64,000 nucleotides of DNA from Oscillospiraceae bacterium (GCA_022800755.1 JAAWQX010000003.1:1-64000); one strand, 5' to 3'. Positions 1-7,154 are shown, counted from the stretch's first letter. The notes: generated from the letters alone by a model not told the origin. Made by a program: numbers and translations.

Positions 1-675
1 GGCTTCAAGCCGTTCTTGAAATTCCTTGTAAACGCTTCTGATGCCCTCCGGGACAGCTTCGTAGCCGTAGAAATTCGGGGTATTCTCGAATTGTGTGAAA
101 CTGGACTTTTTGTAGTCGCAGACAGTAATAGACACATCGGGAAATTGCCGAGCATAAGCGCCGAGAATCGTCAGCAGAGCATAACTCTTGCCGGAGCCAG
201 TGTTTCCGACCACCAAGCAATTTGGCTCACGGCAAATCATTGTGTCCTCCACGCTGATGATGGTAGGCTGCACATAACGCCGGGGCAGGAAATATAAAAG
301 CGTGTAAGTGCTTCGCTTCCCGTACTCTATGCTATATACGATGCCGTTTAGAGATGCTTCTAAACCGACAACGTGTGCATCAAATGTAGGAATAGGGATA
401 CCCTGATTCTTGATTTTAAGTATTTTGCCTTGGCGTTTGTTGCTATCTCTCCGTACGGATACCAGCGTCGGAAATTCGCCCTCGGCATTGCACAGTCCCG
501 TACAGTGGAAAGCCCGGTCAGCTTTGCGCCTGATATACCATGGACGGCGAATCTCCCGGACAAGGGCAATCAGCAGCGCAACAGCCACGAAAATGCACAG
601 AAAAATGAAAATGGCTTTATAGGTGAAAGCCAAGATACCACCTTGTGAAGCGACAAATTCAAAAAATTCGTTCAT
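1..675 (-). CDS. FtsK/SpoIIIE-type conjugation ATPase (N-terminal part)
   Basis: Probable DNA-translocating coupling ATPase of the conjugative element. The visible 225 residues begin with a short cytoplasmic tip, one hydrophobic membrane segment at about residues 16-36, a basic linker, and then a Walker A motif (GNTGSGKS) near residue 153 followed by a beta-strand with D-Y-K. The reading frame runs off the left edge of the window, so the Walker B and C-terminal part are missing from view, not necessarily from the gene. The ATG at 675 has a strong GGAGG at 684-688 with 8-nt spacing. The upstream DUF961 gene on the same strand matches the Orf22/23-Orf21 order of Tn916-like elements. TcpA/Orf21-type function is inferred from that order and the membrane-plus-P-loop layout. 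Confidence 0.8.
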   Translation of the reverse strand, partial: MNEFFEFVASQGGILAFTYKAIFIFLCIFVAVALLIALVREIRRPWYIRRKADRAFHCTGLCNAEGEFPTLVSVRRDSNKRQGKILKIKNQGIPIPTFDAHVVGLEASLNGIVYSIEYGKRSTYTLLYFLPRRYVQPTIISVEDTMICREPNCLVVGNTGSGKSYALLTILGAYARQFPDVSITVCDYKKSSFTQFENTPNFYGYEAVPEGIRSVYKEFQERLEA

Positions 676-683
676 TTTGTTGT

Positions 684-717
684 CCTCCTTTGGAGGGGGC
701 GACAACGCCGCCCCCTC
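684..717 (-). promoter_or_regulatory. Competing hairpins over the FtsK-gene ribosome binding site
   Basis: Read on the minus strand, a 9-bp stem (arms at 709-717 and 693-701) lies directly before CCTCC (692-696), which is followed after AAA by the GGAGG Shine-Dalgarno (684-688). CCTCC can pair either with the SD or with the larger stem, so the two structures exclude each other. Translational control is inference. Confidence 0.35.
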
Positions 718-733
718 TCGATTCATAAGTTGA

Positions 734-1099
734 TTACTTGCTGTTGTTCAGCGTCACGATCTGCGCTGTTTCTGCTGTCGCCGTCATTCCGATGCCGCTG
801 TCTTTGTTGTAGAGCGTGACAATACAATCTGGAATTTGTACAAACAAAAAATTACAGGACGCTGTGGCTTCTTCTATCTTTTCGTCTGTGAGCTTAGGCA
901 AAGGGTCAAGTGGGAATTTTACTGGGAGCGTGAGCATCCGTGCGCCGGGAAGCGCCAGCGTCAGGCGAACGCCAATAGGTGTGTCCGAAACTCGCTTTCC
1001 GTCTTTCCAATCATAGACATCGGCTTTTTCGAGCAGCATCGCATAATTCATGCCGCTGTTGACAGCCTCTAACGTGCTGGTTACTCGTCTCATCATCAT
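734..1099 (-). CDS. DUF961 / YdcP-like conjugative element protein
   Basis: A 121-residue protein without signal peptide or membrane segment. Its N-terminus (GMNYAMLLEKADVYDWKDGKR) and the following predicted beta-strands resemble the DUF961 family, represented by Orf22/Orf23 of Tn916 and YdcP of ICEBs1. These sit immediately upstream of the FtsK-like coupling ATPase, as here. The family's biochemical role is unsettled; it is used as a marker of Tn916-type conjugation modules. Three ATGs occur in tandem at the start; the first (1099) lies 10 nt from AAAGGA and is kept. It ends 58 nt before the ATPase gene and is probably cotranscribed with it. Confidence 0.7.
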   Translation of the reverse strand: MMMRRVTSTLEAVNSGMNYAMLLEKADVYDWKDGKRVSDTPIGVRLTLALPGARMLTLPVKFPLDPLPKLTDEKIEEATASCNFLFVQIPDCIVTLYNKDSGIGMTATAETAQIVTLNNSK

Positions 1100-1151
1100 A
1101 TAAAAGCATTCCTTTCATCATTAGTTATAGATTTATAAATTTTGAGTGTCC

Positions 1152-1175
1152 CCCTCTCCCCGGGTGGGGAGAGGG
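1152..1175. other. GC-rich hairpin between element genes
   Basis: A perfect 10-bp inverted repeat (CCCTCTCCCC / GGGGAGAGGG, 4-nt loop) separates the 59-aa gene from the DUF961 gene. No clear T-run follows on either strand, so it may be a processing or pausing hairpin and not a full terminator. Confidence 0.45.
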
Positions 1176-1187
1176 ATGACTTACTCA

Positions 1188-1367
1188 TTAGGTTCTAAGA
1201 ATCCTGCCATCTTCATCTACGTTGATGATGAGCGCACCATCATGCATGCATCCGTCGAACAGTGCGTCATCAAGAGACAGAGAGCCGTCATCTATCCGCT
1301 TAGCTGATTCAGCGTCAGTCTTCAAGAGAAGGAGCCTGTCATCTACGGGTATCACGTAGATACGCAT
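1188..1367 (-). CDS. Small hypothetical protein of the element (59 aa)
   Basis: A 59-residue acidic protein with alternating beta-strand character, starting MRIYVIPVDDRLLLLK. The start at 1367 is chosen because AGGAGGTGAT precedes it at the right distance; an upstream in-frame start at 1448 lacks such a site. I recognise no family. It is the first gene of the leftward transcript that includes the DUF961 and FtsK-like genes and is divergent from the Xre regulator at 1571, so it is a likely control target of that regulator. Confidence 0.65.
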   Translation of the reverse strand: MRIYVIPVDDRLLLLKTDAESAKRIDDGSLSLDDALFDGCMHDGALIINVDEDGRILRT

Positions 1368-1487
1368 GTTATCACCTCCTTTCTTCCGCCCGTCGGCGGG
1401 GAAATCCGGGAGCCGTCGCTCCCTGTCGACGCTCACAGCATACCACACTTTTCTGGCAAAATCGGGATTCTTGCGACTGCTTCAACC

Positions 1488-1506
1488 AGTTGCGAAAATC
1501 GCAACT
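1488..1506. promoter_or_regulatory. Palindromic operator candidate AGTTGCGA-AAA-TCGCAACT
   Basis: Perfect 8-bp arms around 3 nt, located in the divergent intergenic region just upstream of the regulator's promoter. A related half site (TTGCGACT) lies at 1471-1478. Size and place fit an Xre-family operator; binding is inferred. Confidence 0.5.
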
Positions 1507-1511
1507 CCATC

Positions 1512-1540
1512 TTGACTTTGTTACAATATCAATGCAAAAT
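1512..1540 (+). promoter_or_regulatory. Sigma-A promoter of the Xre regulator
   Basis: TTGACT (1512-1517), a 17-bp spacer and a weak CAAAAT (1535-1540). The palindrome at 1488-1506 abuts the -35 box. Confidence 0.45.
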
Positions 1541-1570
1541 GGAGTACACAAATGAATGGAGGTAAATTAT

Positions 1571-2284
1571 ATGTCAGATGGAAAAGGTTCCGAACTTACA
1601 GAAGAACTTATGGAAATAAGAGAAAAGATTGGAATGGGAATAAGTGATACCAGAGTGGAGTTAGATCTTACACAAGAGGAGTTGGGGAGCAAAATAAACT
1701 TAGACAAGTCAGCAATAAGCAGAATTGAAGCTGGCGCACAAGGCATAGACATAGAAAAGGTTGTATATTTGTCAAAAAAACTTAACGTCAGAGTGGAGTA
1801 TCTTTTAGGAATGGATACAGTTTTTGATGAAGAAACTCATGCATTAAACACAATTATGAGTTTATTTGATGGAATTACTACTTCTAAAAAATTTGCCCGA
1901 GATGACAAAACGATGTATTTTCCTGAAAAAGCCGTTTTTTGTAAGCAGGGTGATTACCTTGTTGTTACTGGAAAAAAGAGATTATTTGATTTACTAAACG
2001 AACTTGCAAAAACAAGTGGCGAATTAAGTTCTCAAAAAAACGAACTATCCAAAAAAGAATATGAGGGTAAGTGTAAAGAAGCATATCAACAGCTTAGAAA
2101 ATATTACAGGGAAACCACTAAAGCCGCCAGAAAGTGCAATTTCCAATCTGGCGATGATGAGGTGTGTAGCTATTTGTTCGTTTCTAAAGAGCAATTGGAG
2201 CGTTATATAGATGAAAAGGTCGCCGCAGAGATTGAAAATCGCAAAGCATTAGAAATCATTGATGAACCATTGGAGGATGAATAG
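1571..2284 (+). CDS. Xre-family transcriptional regulator
   Basis: A 237-residue protein with an N-terminal Cro/C1-type helix-turn-helix at about residues 25-70 (LTQEELGSKINLDKSAISRIE) and a longer, charged, largely helical C-terminal half of unknown role (residues 85-237). The ATG at 1571 is preferred over the in-frame ATG at 1556 because GGAGG lies 8 nt before it. The gene is clearly more AT-rich than the chromosomal genes to the right, as expected of mobile-element cargo. It is divergent from the conjugation genes with a palindromic operator candidate between them, so control of transfer genes is likely. The C-terminal domain shows no peptidase motif of the ImmA type. Confidence 0.8.
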   Translation: MSDGKGSELTEELMEIREKIGMGISDTRVELDLTQEELGSKINLDKSAISRIEAGAQGIDIEKVVYLSKKLNVRVEYLLGMDTVFDEETHALNTIMSLFDGITTSKKFARDDKTMYFPEKAVFCKQGDYLVVTGKKRLFDLLNELAKTSGELSSQKNELSKKEYEGKCKEAYQQLRKYYRETTKAARKCNFQSGDDEVCSYLFVSKEQLERYIDEKVAAEIENRKALEIIDEPLEDE

Positions 2285-2394
2285 ACAAAATAGTCCCCAA
2301 CGATACATAAATTTTTGCTATTCTCTCAGACCCAACTATTTCAAGAAATCTTCAAATTACCACACCGCCGTCCCTCCTGCTGTCAAGGACTTAT

Positions 2395-2434
2395 AAAAAA
2401 TCTCTCTGGTTGCGTGATGCCGGAGAGATTTTTT
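2395..2434 (+). terminator. Rho-independent terminator after the Xre gene
   Basis: A stem AAAAAATCTCTC / GAGAGATTTTTT around a 16-nt loop. Its position also rules out the upstream in-frame start of the next gene. The rest of the gap 2285-2544 shows no convincing gene. Confidence 0.65.
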
Positions 2435-2544
2435 ATCGGCAAGTGCTTCGCATCCTTGACAGCGTGACGGGGTGTGCGTTCTCCGTATCAAGCGAATCAA
2501 GCGAGCAGCTTGCTTCGCAAATAAAGATTATGGAGGACGAACCC

Positions 2545-3189
2545 ATGAAAGAAACGATTAAGACCAGCAGGACGGCCGGTTATCTGGAAAAGATTTTCCG
2601 CACGCTCAACGCCCATTATTTTGACAATGAACTGGAAGAACCGATTATCACCATTCAGAGTACACCGAGGGCATACGGTCATGTGACGGTTGCCAAATCA
2701 TGGAGCCGGACGGACGGAGAGCAGCGGCATGAACTGAACATCGGAGCCGGGACGCTGGACAGGCCGATTGAAAATGTAGTTTCAACTTTGCTACATGAGT
2801 GCTGCCACCTCTGGAATATGCAACAAGGCATCCAAGACACCAGCCGGGGCGGGACATATCACAACAAGCGGTTCAAGGCCACAGCCGAAGCCCGTGATTT
2901 GCGAATCTCCTATGACCGCCGCATCGGGTGGAGCATCACGGAGCCGACAGACGCATTGATTGAATTCATCATTTCTCAGGGGTGGGACGATATACACATG
3001 AGCCGCAACGACAGATTCAGTGTCCGGGGCATCGGGACAGGCACAGCGGGAGGCATCACCCCGCCGCCCGCGCCCAGACCCAGCAGCACCCGCAAACTGA
3101 TTTGTCCCGGTTGCGGTCAATCGGTGAGAGCCACAAAGAAAGTGAACATCCTCTGCGGCGACTGCTTGCTGCCGATGGTGGAGGTATAA
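2545..3189 (+). CDS. SprT-like zinc metallopeptidase
   Basis: A 214-residue SprT-like protein. The N-terminal segment (YLEKIFRTLNAHYFDNELEE) is the usual helix of SprT/Spartan domains, followed by the zinc-binding active-site motif HECCHLWN (HExxH) at about residue 92 and a downstream H-N-K-R-F segment that supplies the third zinc ligand. The C-terminus carries a zinc ribbon, CPGCG and CGDC, at about residues 185-208. Known relatives cleave DNA-protein crosslinks or serve in mobile elements; the role here is not shown. The start at 2545 has GGAGG 8 nt upstream. Longer in-frame starts would run into the preceding terminator. A short Pro-rich linker (PPPAPRP) joins the two domains. Confidence 0.75.
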   Translation: MKETIKTSRTAGYLEKIFRTLNAHYFDNELEEPIITIQSTPRAYGHVTVAKSWSRTDGEQRHELNIGAGTLDRPIENVVSTLLHECCHLWNMQQGIQDTSRGGTYHNKRFKATAEARDLRISYDRRIGWSITEPTDALIEFIISQGWDDIHMSRNDRFSVRGIGTGTAGGITPPPAPRPSSTRKLICPGCGQSVRATKKVNILCGDCLLPMVEV

Positions 3190-3191
3190 GA

Positions 3192-3223
3192 AAAAATCCC
3201 ATGGAGTTTTCCATGGGATTTTT
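3192..3223. terminator. Bidirectional terminator between convergent genes
   Basis: A 13-bp perfect stem, AAAAATCCCATGG / CCATGGGATTTTT, with a 6-nt loop and T-runs on both strands, between the SprT-like gene and the leftward Xre gene. Confidence 0.8.
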
Positions 3224-3250
3224 GAATGTGCAGTTTCAAAAATTTGTTTT

Positions 3251-3613
3251 TTATCTATTCGCAAGCAAGCCTTTCACTCGCACAGCTTCTTTAACGCTCT
3301 TTGCCAGCGCAAGCATTAAGTACAGTTCATCCGCCGTAGCATCTGCAAAGACGGTTTCCACTTCACGCATTAGCCCAGGCTTTGCTGCTGCCGGGACAGA
3401 ATCTAACAGCAATTCATCTGGCGTCGTATCCAGCGCATTGCAAAGCTGAATCAAGGCCGGAAGCGATACTTTTGCCGCTCCCGTCTCAATGCCCGAACAG
3501 TGCTGTGAACTGATTCCCGCCATTTCCGCTAACTGCTCCTGCGTAAACCCACGCTTTTTCCTGATAGCCCGAAGCCGTTTCCCCACAAGCTGATAATTCA
3601 ATTCAACAGCCAT
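3251..3613 (-). CDS. Xre-family regulator (120 aa)
   Basis: A Cro/C1-type helix-turn-helix fills residues 8-62 (RLRAIRKKRGFTQEQLAEMA, then SSQHCSGIETG), followed by a short helical tail of about 50 residues. The length is normal for stand-alone Xre repressors of plasmids and conjugative elements. CTCCC on the plus strand at 3621-3625 (GGGAG on the coding strand) serves as the ribosome binding site. It is divergent from the lipoprotein gene at 3740, and the 126-bp intergenic region contains that gene's promoter, so it may repress it and itself (inference). Confidence 0.8.
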   Translation of the reverse strand: MAVELNYQLVGKRLRAIRKKRGFTQEQLAEMAGISSQHCSGIETGAAKVSLPALIQLCNALDTTPDELLLDSVPAAAKPGLMREVETVFADATADELYLMLALAKSVKEAVRVKGLLANR

Positions 3614-3643
3614 GAAAAACCTCCCAACAAGCGATTTTCCTTA

Positions 3644-3672
3644 TTGTAATTGAATTTTCACTGTGATATAAT
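3644..3672 (+). promoter_or_regulatory. Promoter of the lipoprotein gene
   Basis: TTGTAA (3644-3649), 17-bp spacer, TATAAT (3667-3672) with a TG extended -10 element. Confidence 0.6.
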
Positions 3673-3739
3673 CGCCTGTATAAGGGATTATCTATTGTTT
3701 AGAGAATTTTCCAAATTCATCATGAAAGGATAGGTTGAA

Positions 3740-4336
3740 ATGAACGAACAGAGAGCAAACAGAAAAAGAATCACCGTTATAGCTGCGCTGCTCATTGCGA
3801 TGCTGGCAGCGGTATTTCTGACGGGCTGCACGGGCAAGACGGAAGAAGCTGCGCCCACGGACGACCCAGCGCAAAAAGAAGTCATCGACAAGAACGATGC
3901 GCCAACCCCCACGCCCACAGCTACCCCGACGCCTACTCCCACTCCCATGCCTACACCCGAAGCCGCAAAAGAGACTGCCCCGCCGCCTGACGCAGGGGTA
4001 CAGAACGACCAGCCCAAAAAACCTGTGGTGAACCAAGTCCAGACAGGTCTCGTAGCGCCTGACAATGAAGAACAACAAGTCACAGAAAACGACCCGTTGA
4101 ATTACGGTGACGTAAATTCTGCTCTTGACAGTGTAGTTGGTATTGAAGCTGGAGAAGCTAAAAGTATTGACATGCCTGAGGAAGTAAGAGATTTGATTGG
4201 CTGGGGTGTAGACGACATACCGAAAACGTGGACTCAAGTTCAAATTCAAGAAAGAGCAAAAGAACTCATGAATCAAGGAATGAGTTTAGATGATGCTTTA
4301 ACTCAAGCAATGATTGAAGGAGGATTAAATCCTTAA
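3740..4336 (+). CDS. Putative lipoprotein with Thr-Pro repeats
   Basis: A 198-residue secreted protein. Residues 1-30 form a type II signal peptide (basic N-terminus, hydrophobic core, lipobox FLTGC), so Cys30 should be lipidated. Residues 54-75 are a TP/PT repeat linker typical of wall-spanning stalks. The C-terminal 60 residues are acidic and include an EVRDLIGWGVDDIPKTW segment without a family match I recognise. The C-terminal third is more AT-rich than the first two thirds. AAAGGA lies upstream of the ATG. It could be a surface-exclusion or mating-surface protein of the element, but nothing in the sequence proves this. Confidence 0.7.
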   Translation: MNEQRANRKRITVIAALLIAMLAAVFLTGCTGKTEEAAPTDDPAQKEVIDKNDAPTPTPTATPTPTPTPMPTPEAAKETAPPPDAGVQNDQPKKPVVNQVQTGLVAPDNEEQQVTENDPLNYGDVNSALDSVVGIEAGEAKSIDMPEEVRDLIGWGVDDIPKTWTQVQIQERAKELMNQGMSLDDALTQAMIEGGLNP

Positions 4337-4355
4337 AGTTATTTCAACAAAATAA

Positions 4356-4389
4356 TTTAGCCCATGTAGTGATGACTACATGGGCTAAA
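4356..4389 (+). terminator. Terminator after the lipoprotein gene
   Basis: A perfect 14-bp stem TTTAGCCCATGTAG / CTACATGGGCTAAA around 6 nt, followed by ATCTTTAATG. Confidence 0.65.
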
Positions 4390-4448
4390 TCTTTAATGAT
4401 AAATTTAACATTATGAATATAAAAATAATGTTTAAAGGAGATTCAGAT

Positions 4449-4901
4449 ATGAGTACAGAATTTAACGTAGTAAAAGAACAGTACGAAAAAGCACGAGAAG
4501 CAGAGCGACGGGAACTTGCAGGCTATCTGTCAAAAGATAAGGAGCTTGCGAGCAGGGGCATTACCGTCAGAAGACGCGGTAATACAGGGAAAGGAAAATC
4601 CGAGTATACTTCCGGGAAACGAATTTATAAGGTCGATTTGAGGAACTGGAAATGGGTGCAGTTGGACGATGCCGCCCACGGCTTTCTCTGCATCATCTCT
4701 CTGAATATGCCGGACATCGACCCGAATTCCGGCAATATACATAGTCTTCTTGACAGAGTGGGAGTGATTATTACATACAAGCGGGAGAAGTTGTATTACA
4801 AAACTGAGATTATCACAGATATTGACCTCCCGCTGAACGCTGGGGACATGGAAAAAATTGCGGAACTGATTCTTGAACAGTATGATTTCCTCGTGAAATA
4901 A
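4449..4901 (+). CDS. Hypothetical element protein (150 aa)
   Basis: A soluble 150-residue protein that I do not recognise. Residues 1-30 are a charged helix (EQYEKAREAERRELAGYLS), then a basic loop (VRRRGNTGKGKSEY), then alternating strands and a C-terminal helix (MEKIAELILEQYDFL). The start at 4449 is preferred because AAAGGAG ends 8 nt before it; a start at 4413 would place a leader of 12 residues without a ribosome binding site. It lies between two hairpins and is probably monocistronic, the last gene before the element's end. Confidence 0.6.
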   Translation: MSTEFNVVKEQYEKAREAERRELAGYLSKDKELASRGITVRRRGNTGKGKSEYTSGKRIYKVDLRNWKWVQLDDAAHGFLCIISLNMPDIDPNSGNIHSLLDRVGVIITYKREKLYYKTEIITDIDLPLNAGDMEKIAELILEQYDFLVK

Positions 4902-4910
4902 TAGCGCATA

Positions 4911-4941
4911 GCCCCGTGGGAGCGGTAATCTCTCACGGGGC
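4911..4941 (+). terminator. Hairpin after the 150-aa gene
   Basis: Stem GCCCCGTG / CACGGGGC, 15-nt loop, followed by AAGTCTTTGTTG, a weak T-run. From here to 5150 I see no gene; there is a short run rich in CCCCTTATTTTTCCCC and no integrase. Confidence 0.5.
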
Positions 4942-5150
4942 AAGTCTTTGTTGTTTGATGATTCTGGAAAGCAAAAACAAGGGATAGCCCTGCGTAGCAT
5001 TGAATGATAATTTCCCCTTATTTTTCCCCTTAAGTGCTTAGTAAAAGCTGTTTTTCGTTCGGTTTAGCTGGCACGGTAAAATCCCCGGAGACCTTGAAGC
5101 ATGGGGCTTCCCGGCGTTGTATGGTACAAGCTGGCAGGTGAAATTCGCAA

Positions 5151-5173
5151 TTCGACTCCAGTCACTCGGACCA
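5151..5173 (+). other. tRNA 3'-end remnant, probable attachment site
   Basis: The 23 bases begin with TTCGACT, the canonical seven-base T-loop, continue through CCAGT (3' half of a T-stem) and CACTCGG (3' half of an acceptor stem), then discriminator A and CCA. The matching 5' halves are absent upstream: the bases before TTCGACT do not pair with CCAGT. This is what remains at the distal end when an element integrates into a tRNA 3' end. The intact tRNA would then lie beyond the left edge of the window. Confidence 0.5.
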
Positions 5174-5175
5174 AT

Positions 5176-5211
5176 AAAAAGCCATGAAACAAATTTGTTT
5201 CATGGCTTTTT
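5176..5211. terminator. Perfect 36-bp palindromic terminator
   Basis: Two 18-base arms meet without spacer (AAAAAGCCATGAAACAAA and its exact complement), ending in TTTTT. It directly follows the tRNA-like remnant and fits the original terminator of that tRNA gene. Confidence 0.75.
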
Positions 5212-5383
5212 GTATGCTGCAGAAAAAACGGTTCCTTGTGAGACAAAATTAACACAGGATAAAAAACTGGATCTTATTAGCGAAGTTTACCAGTATTACA
5301 AATGAACGATTGCTATTTTTCACAGAATTACAGCCCAATATTTATAGAAACCTCTGGAATATTAAGAGAGCGTTAAGAGACAA
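5212..5383 (+). pseudogene. Gap with a possible regulator fragment
   Basis: No intact gene is visible. Codons 5246-5302 read as KLTQDKKLDLISEVYQYYK and then a stop; this resembles the first helix of SorC-family regulators (DKKLDLL..VA..YY). No ribosome binding site or downstream helix-turn-helix follows in any frame, so at most a decayed fragment is present. The resemblance is weak. Confidence 0.2.
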
Positions 5384-5412
5384 TTGACTTTTTATGGGAA
5401 AATGATTATGAT
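5384..5412 (+). promoter_or_regulatory. Strong sigma-A promoter of the TRAP/glycerol-phosphate module
   Basis: TTGACT (5384-5389), 17-bp spacer, TATGAT (5407-5412), about 75 nt before the dctP start. No obvious operator palindrome is seen. Confidence 0.75.
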
Positions 5413-5486
5413 AAAAACAACAAATGACACCGGTCCTGCCGATGCCTATTTATAAAATGTGACCAAATGGGAGGAAAAAGAAAACT

Positions 5487-6548
5487 GTGAAAAAATTTAT
5501 TGCCTTGCTGCTGGCGGTGTGCATGCTCCTGACGCTGTGCGCCTGCGGCCCCAAAGAACAGACGACCCCCGACAACAATGACAATCAGGAAGCAAACAAC
5601 AATGATGATTTCCACATCACCTTGAAGCTCAGCCATGTGTTCGCGGCTACTGAGCAGCTTACCATCGAGATGGAGCAGGTCGCTCAGCGTATTCTGGAAA
5701 AAACCAACGGTGCTGTTGAAATCCAAACTTACGGCGGCAGTCAGCTGGCTGTTTACAAAGACAATATTCAACAGGTCGTGGACGGTGCCAACTGGATCGC
5801 TGCGGAAGACCCCTCTTATCTCGCTGACTACAACATCGACTACGAAGCGCTGATCGCCCCAATGCTGTACAGCTCGCTGGAAGAATACTCCTATGTCTGC
5901 CATTCCGATTTGGTGCAGGCCATGAACCAGAAACTGGAAGAAGAGCATGGCATCCATGTTCTGGCACTGGATTTCAATCTGGGCTTCCGCTCCATGCAGA
6001 CCAATAAGGTCATTACCACCCCCGCTGATATGAAGGGGATGAAGATCCGTGTCCCCAACAGTTCCATGTACATGAACTGCCTGTCCGCGATGGGTGCTAT
6101 CCCCACCGCTATGCCTTTCGGCGAGACCATTTCCGCCGTGCAGCAGAGCGTTGTTGACGGTCTGGAAGGCAATGTGAACGCTTATTCCACCAACGGCTCC
6201 GCCGAAGTCGCTAAGCAGATGTCTTTCACCAATCACCTGATCGGCACCTGCGGCGCTTACATTAATGTGGATGTATGGAATAGCATCCCCGAGGAGTACC
6301 GCAACATCATCGCGGAAGAGTTTGCTTACGGTGCGCAGGAGATCACAGATTTCACCAACGATTCCTTGGCTGACACCATGAAGATGCTGGAAGAGGAACA
6401 GGGCTGCCACTTCAACGAAGTTGATGTGGATGCATTCCGCGAAGTGATGCAGGTTGAGTATGAGAGAATGGTCGCAGAAGACGGCGTGACCGAAGGCTTC
6501 ATCGGTCAGCTGCAAGACTTGGTCGCTGAATACAACGCTAACAAGTAA
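5487..6548 (+). CDS. dctP: TRAP transporter substrate-binding lipoprotein DctP
   Basis: Extracytoplasmic solute receptor of a tripartite ATP-independent periplasmic-type transporter, 353 residues (usual size). Residues 1-22 are a type II signal peptide with lipobox LCAC, so the receptor is anchored to the outer face of the membrane. An N/D/E-rich tether follows, then the DctP fold from about residue 35. The family signature around the ligand-anchoring arginine is seen in MKGMKIRVPNS (about residue 180). Translation starts at GTG 5487, 8 nt after GGGAGG. First gene of the operon with dctQ and dctM. The linked enzymes suggest a glycerophosphodiester or related anion as ligand, whereas classical DctP ligands are C4-dicarboxylates or sugar acids; this is inference. 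Confidence 0.92.
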   Translation: MKKFIALLLAVCMLLTLCACGPKEQTTPDNNDNQEANNNDDFHITLKLSHVFAATEQLTIEMEQVAQRILEKTNGAVEIQTYGGSQLAVYKDNIQQVVDGANWIAAEDPSYLADYNIDYEALIAPMLYSSLEEYSYVCHSDLVQAMNQKLEEEHGIHVLALDFNLGFRSMQTNKVITTPADMKGMKIRVPNSSMYMNCLSAMGAIPTAMPFGETISAVQQSVVDGLEGNVNAYSTNGSAEVAKQMSFTNHLIGTCGAYINVDVWNSIPEEYRNIIAEEFAYGAQEITDFTNDSLADTMKMLEEEQGCHFNEVDVDAFREVMQVEYERMVAEDGVTEGFIGQLQDLVAEYNANK

Positions 6549-6584
6549 TTTGGGCATAGCAGTCCAATCATAATGTATTGTCCT

Positions 6585-6619
6585 GATTGCCTGCCGCGTG
6601 TTCTGTGTGGCAGGCAATC
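6585..6619 (+). terminator. Intercistronic hairpin between dctP and dctQ
   Basis: An 11-bp perfect stem GATTGCCTGCC / GGCAGGCAATC, 13-nt loop, then ACTTTTAATTC. A partial terminator or 3'-end stabiliser here would give more receptor than membrane subunit. Confidence 0.6.
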
Positions 6620-6653
6620 ACTTTTAATTCTTGAGAAGGGAATGAGAAGGCCT

Positions 6654-7151
6654 ATGAAAGACAAGCTTATGCACATCCTGAAAAATCTTGACGCATACTT
6701 TGCGGGAACATTGTTTTTCATTACCATCTGCATTGTTGTAATCAACGTTTTTACCCGAAAGATTTTCAATTATGTCCTGCCCTGGGGCGAGGAAGTCGCC
6801 ACCTCCCTGTTCGTATATACCGTGTTTGTGGGTGCCGCCTGGTGCCTGCGTACCCGGCAGCATGTAGGTGTAGACCTGCTGGTCAATAAACTGCCCAAGT
6901 CTGCCCGCAGCATCGTACATATCATCACAGACGCGTTGATCGTGGTGCTCAATGCCTACATCACTTTCTTGAGTTATCAGTTTATCATTTCGTCCAAGCT
7001 CAAGACTATGCCTGTGCTGAAGATTTCCTCTGTGTGGCTGAACACCGCGCTGATTATCGGTTTCGGCTTGATGACGATTTATTCTCTGATTCATGTGGTC
7101 AACGATATCCGGTTCTTCGGTCAGGAGACAGAAGAAGAGGTGGTGGAGTAA
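6654..7151 (+). CDS. dctQ: TRAP transporter small permease DctQ
   Basis: Small membrane subunit of the TRAP transporter with four predicted transmembrane helices (about residues 17-37, 50-70, 88-110 and 128-150). The conserved DctQ segment W-G-E-E (NYVLPWGEEVATSLFVY) is present near residue 42. The start is uncertain: ATGs at 6642 and 6654 both lie close to GAGAAGGG; the second gives the more usual N-terminus (MKDKLMHILKNLDAYFAG). It ends three bases before dctM begins, so the two subunits are translationally coupled. Confidence 0.88.
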   Translation: MKDKLMHILKNLDAYFAGTLFFITICIVVINVFTRKIFNYVLPWGEEVATSLFVYTVFVGAAWCLRTRQHVGVDLLVNKLPKSARSIVHIITDALIVVLNAYITFLSYQFIISSKLKTMPVLKISSVWLNTALIIGFGLMTIYSLIHVVNDIRFFGQETEEEVVE

Positions 7152-7154
7152 GCT

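Larger units (their letters stand above)
1..5173. mobile_element. End of an integrative conjugative element (partial)
   Basis: The leftmost 5.2 kb carries a conjugation-type FtsK/VirD4 ATPase next to a DUF961 (YdcP-like) protein, the gene order seen for orf21 and orf22/23 of Tn916-type elements. Three regulators or accessory genes, a SprT-like peptidase and a lipoprotein follow. Base composition is patchier and more AT-rich than the housekeeping genes to the right. The right boundary is placed at a tRNA-3'-end-like sequence at 5151-5173. Integrase and relaxase genes are not in the window, so the element must continue to the left. Boundary and type are inference. Confidence 0.6.

Noticed and set aside
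5040-5175. Complete tRNA gene
   Set aside because: Only the T-loop to CCA part is present; no anticodon or D arm and no pairing 5' acceptor strand could be found upstream.
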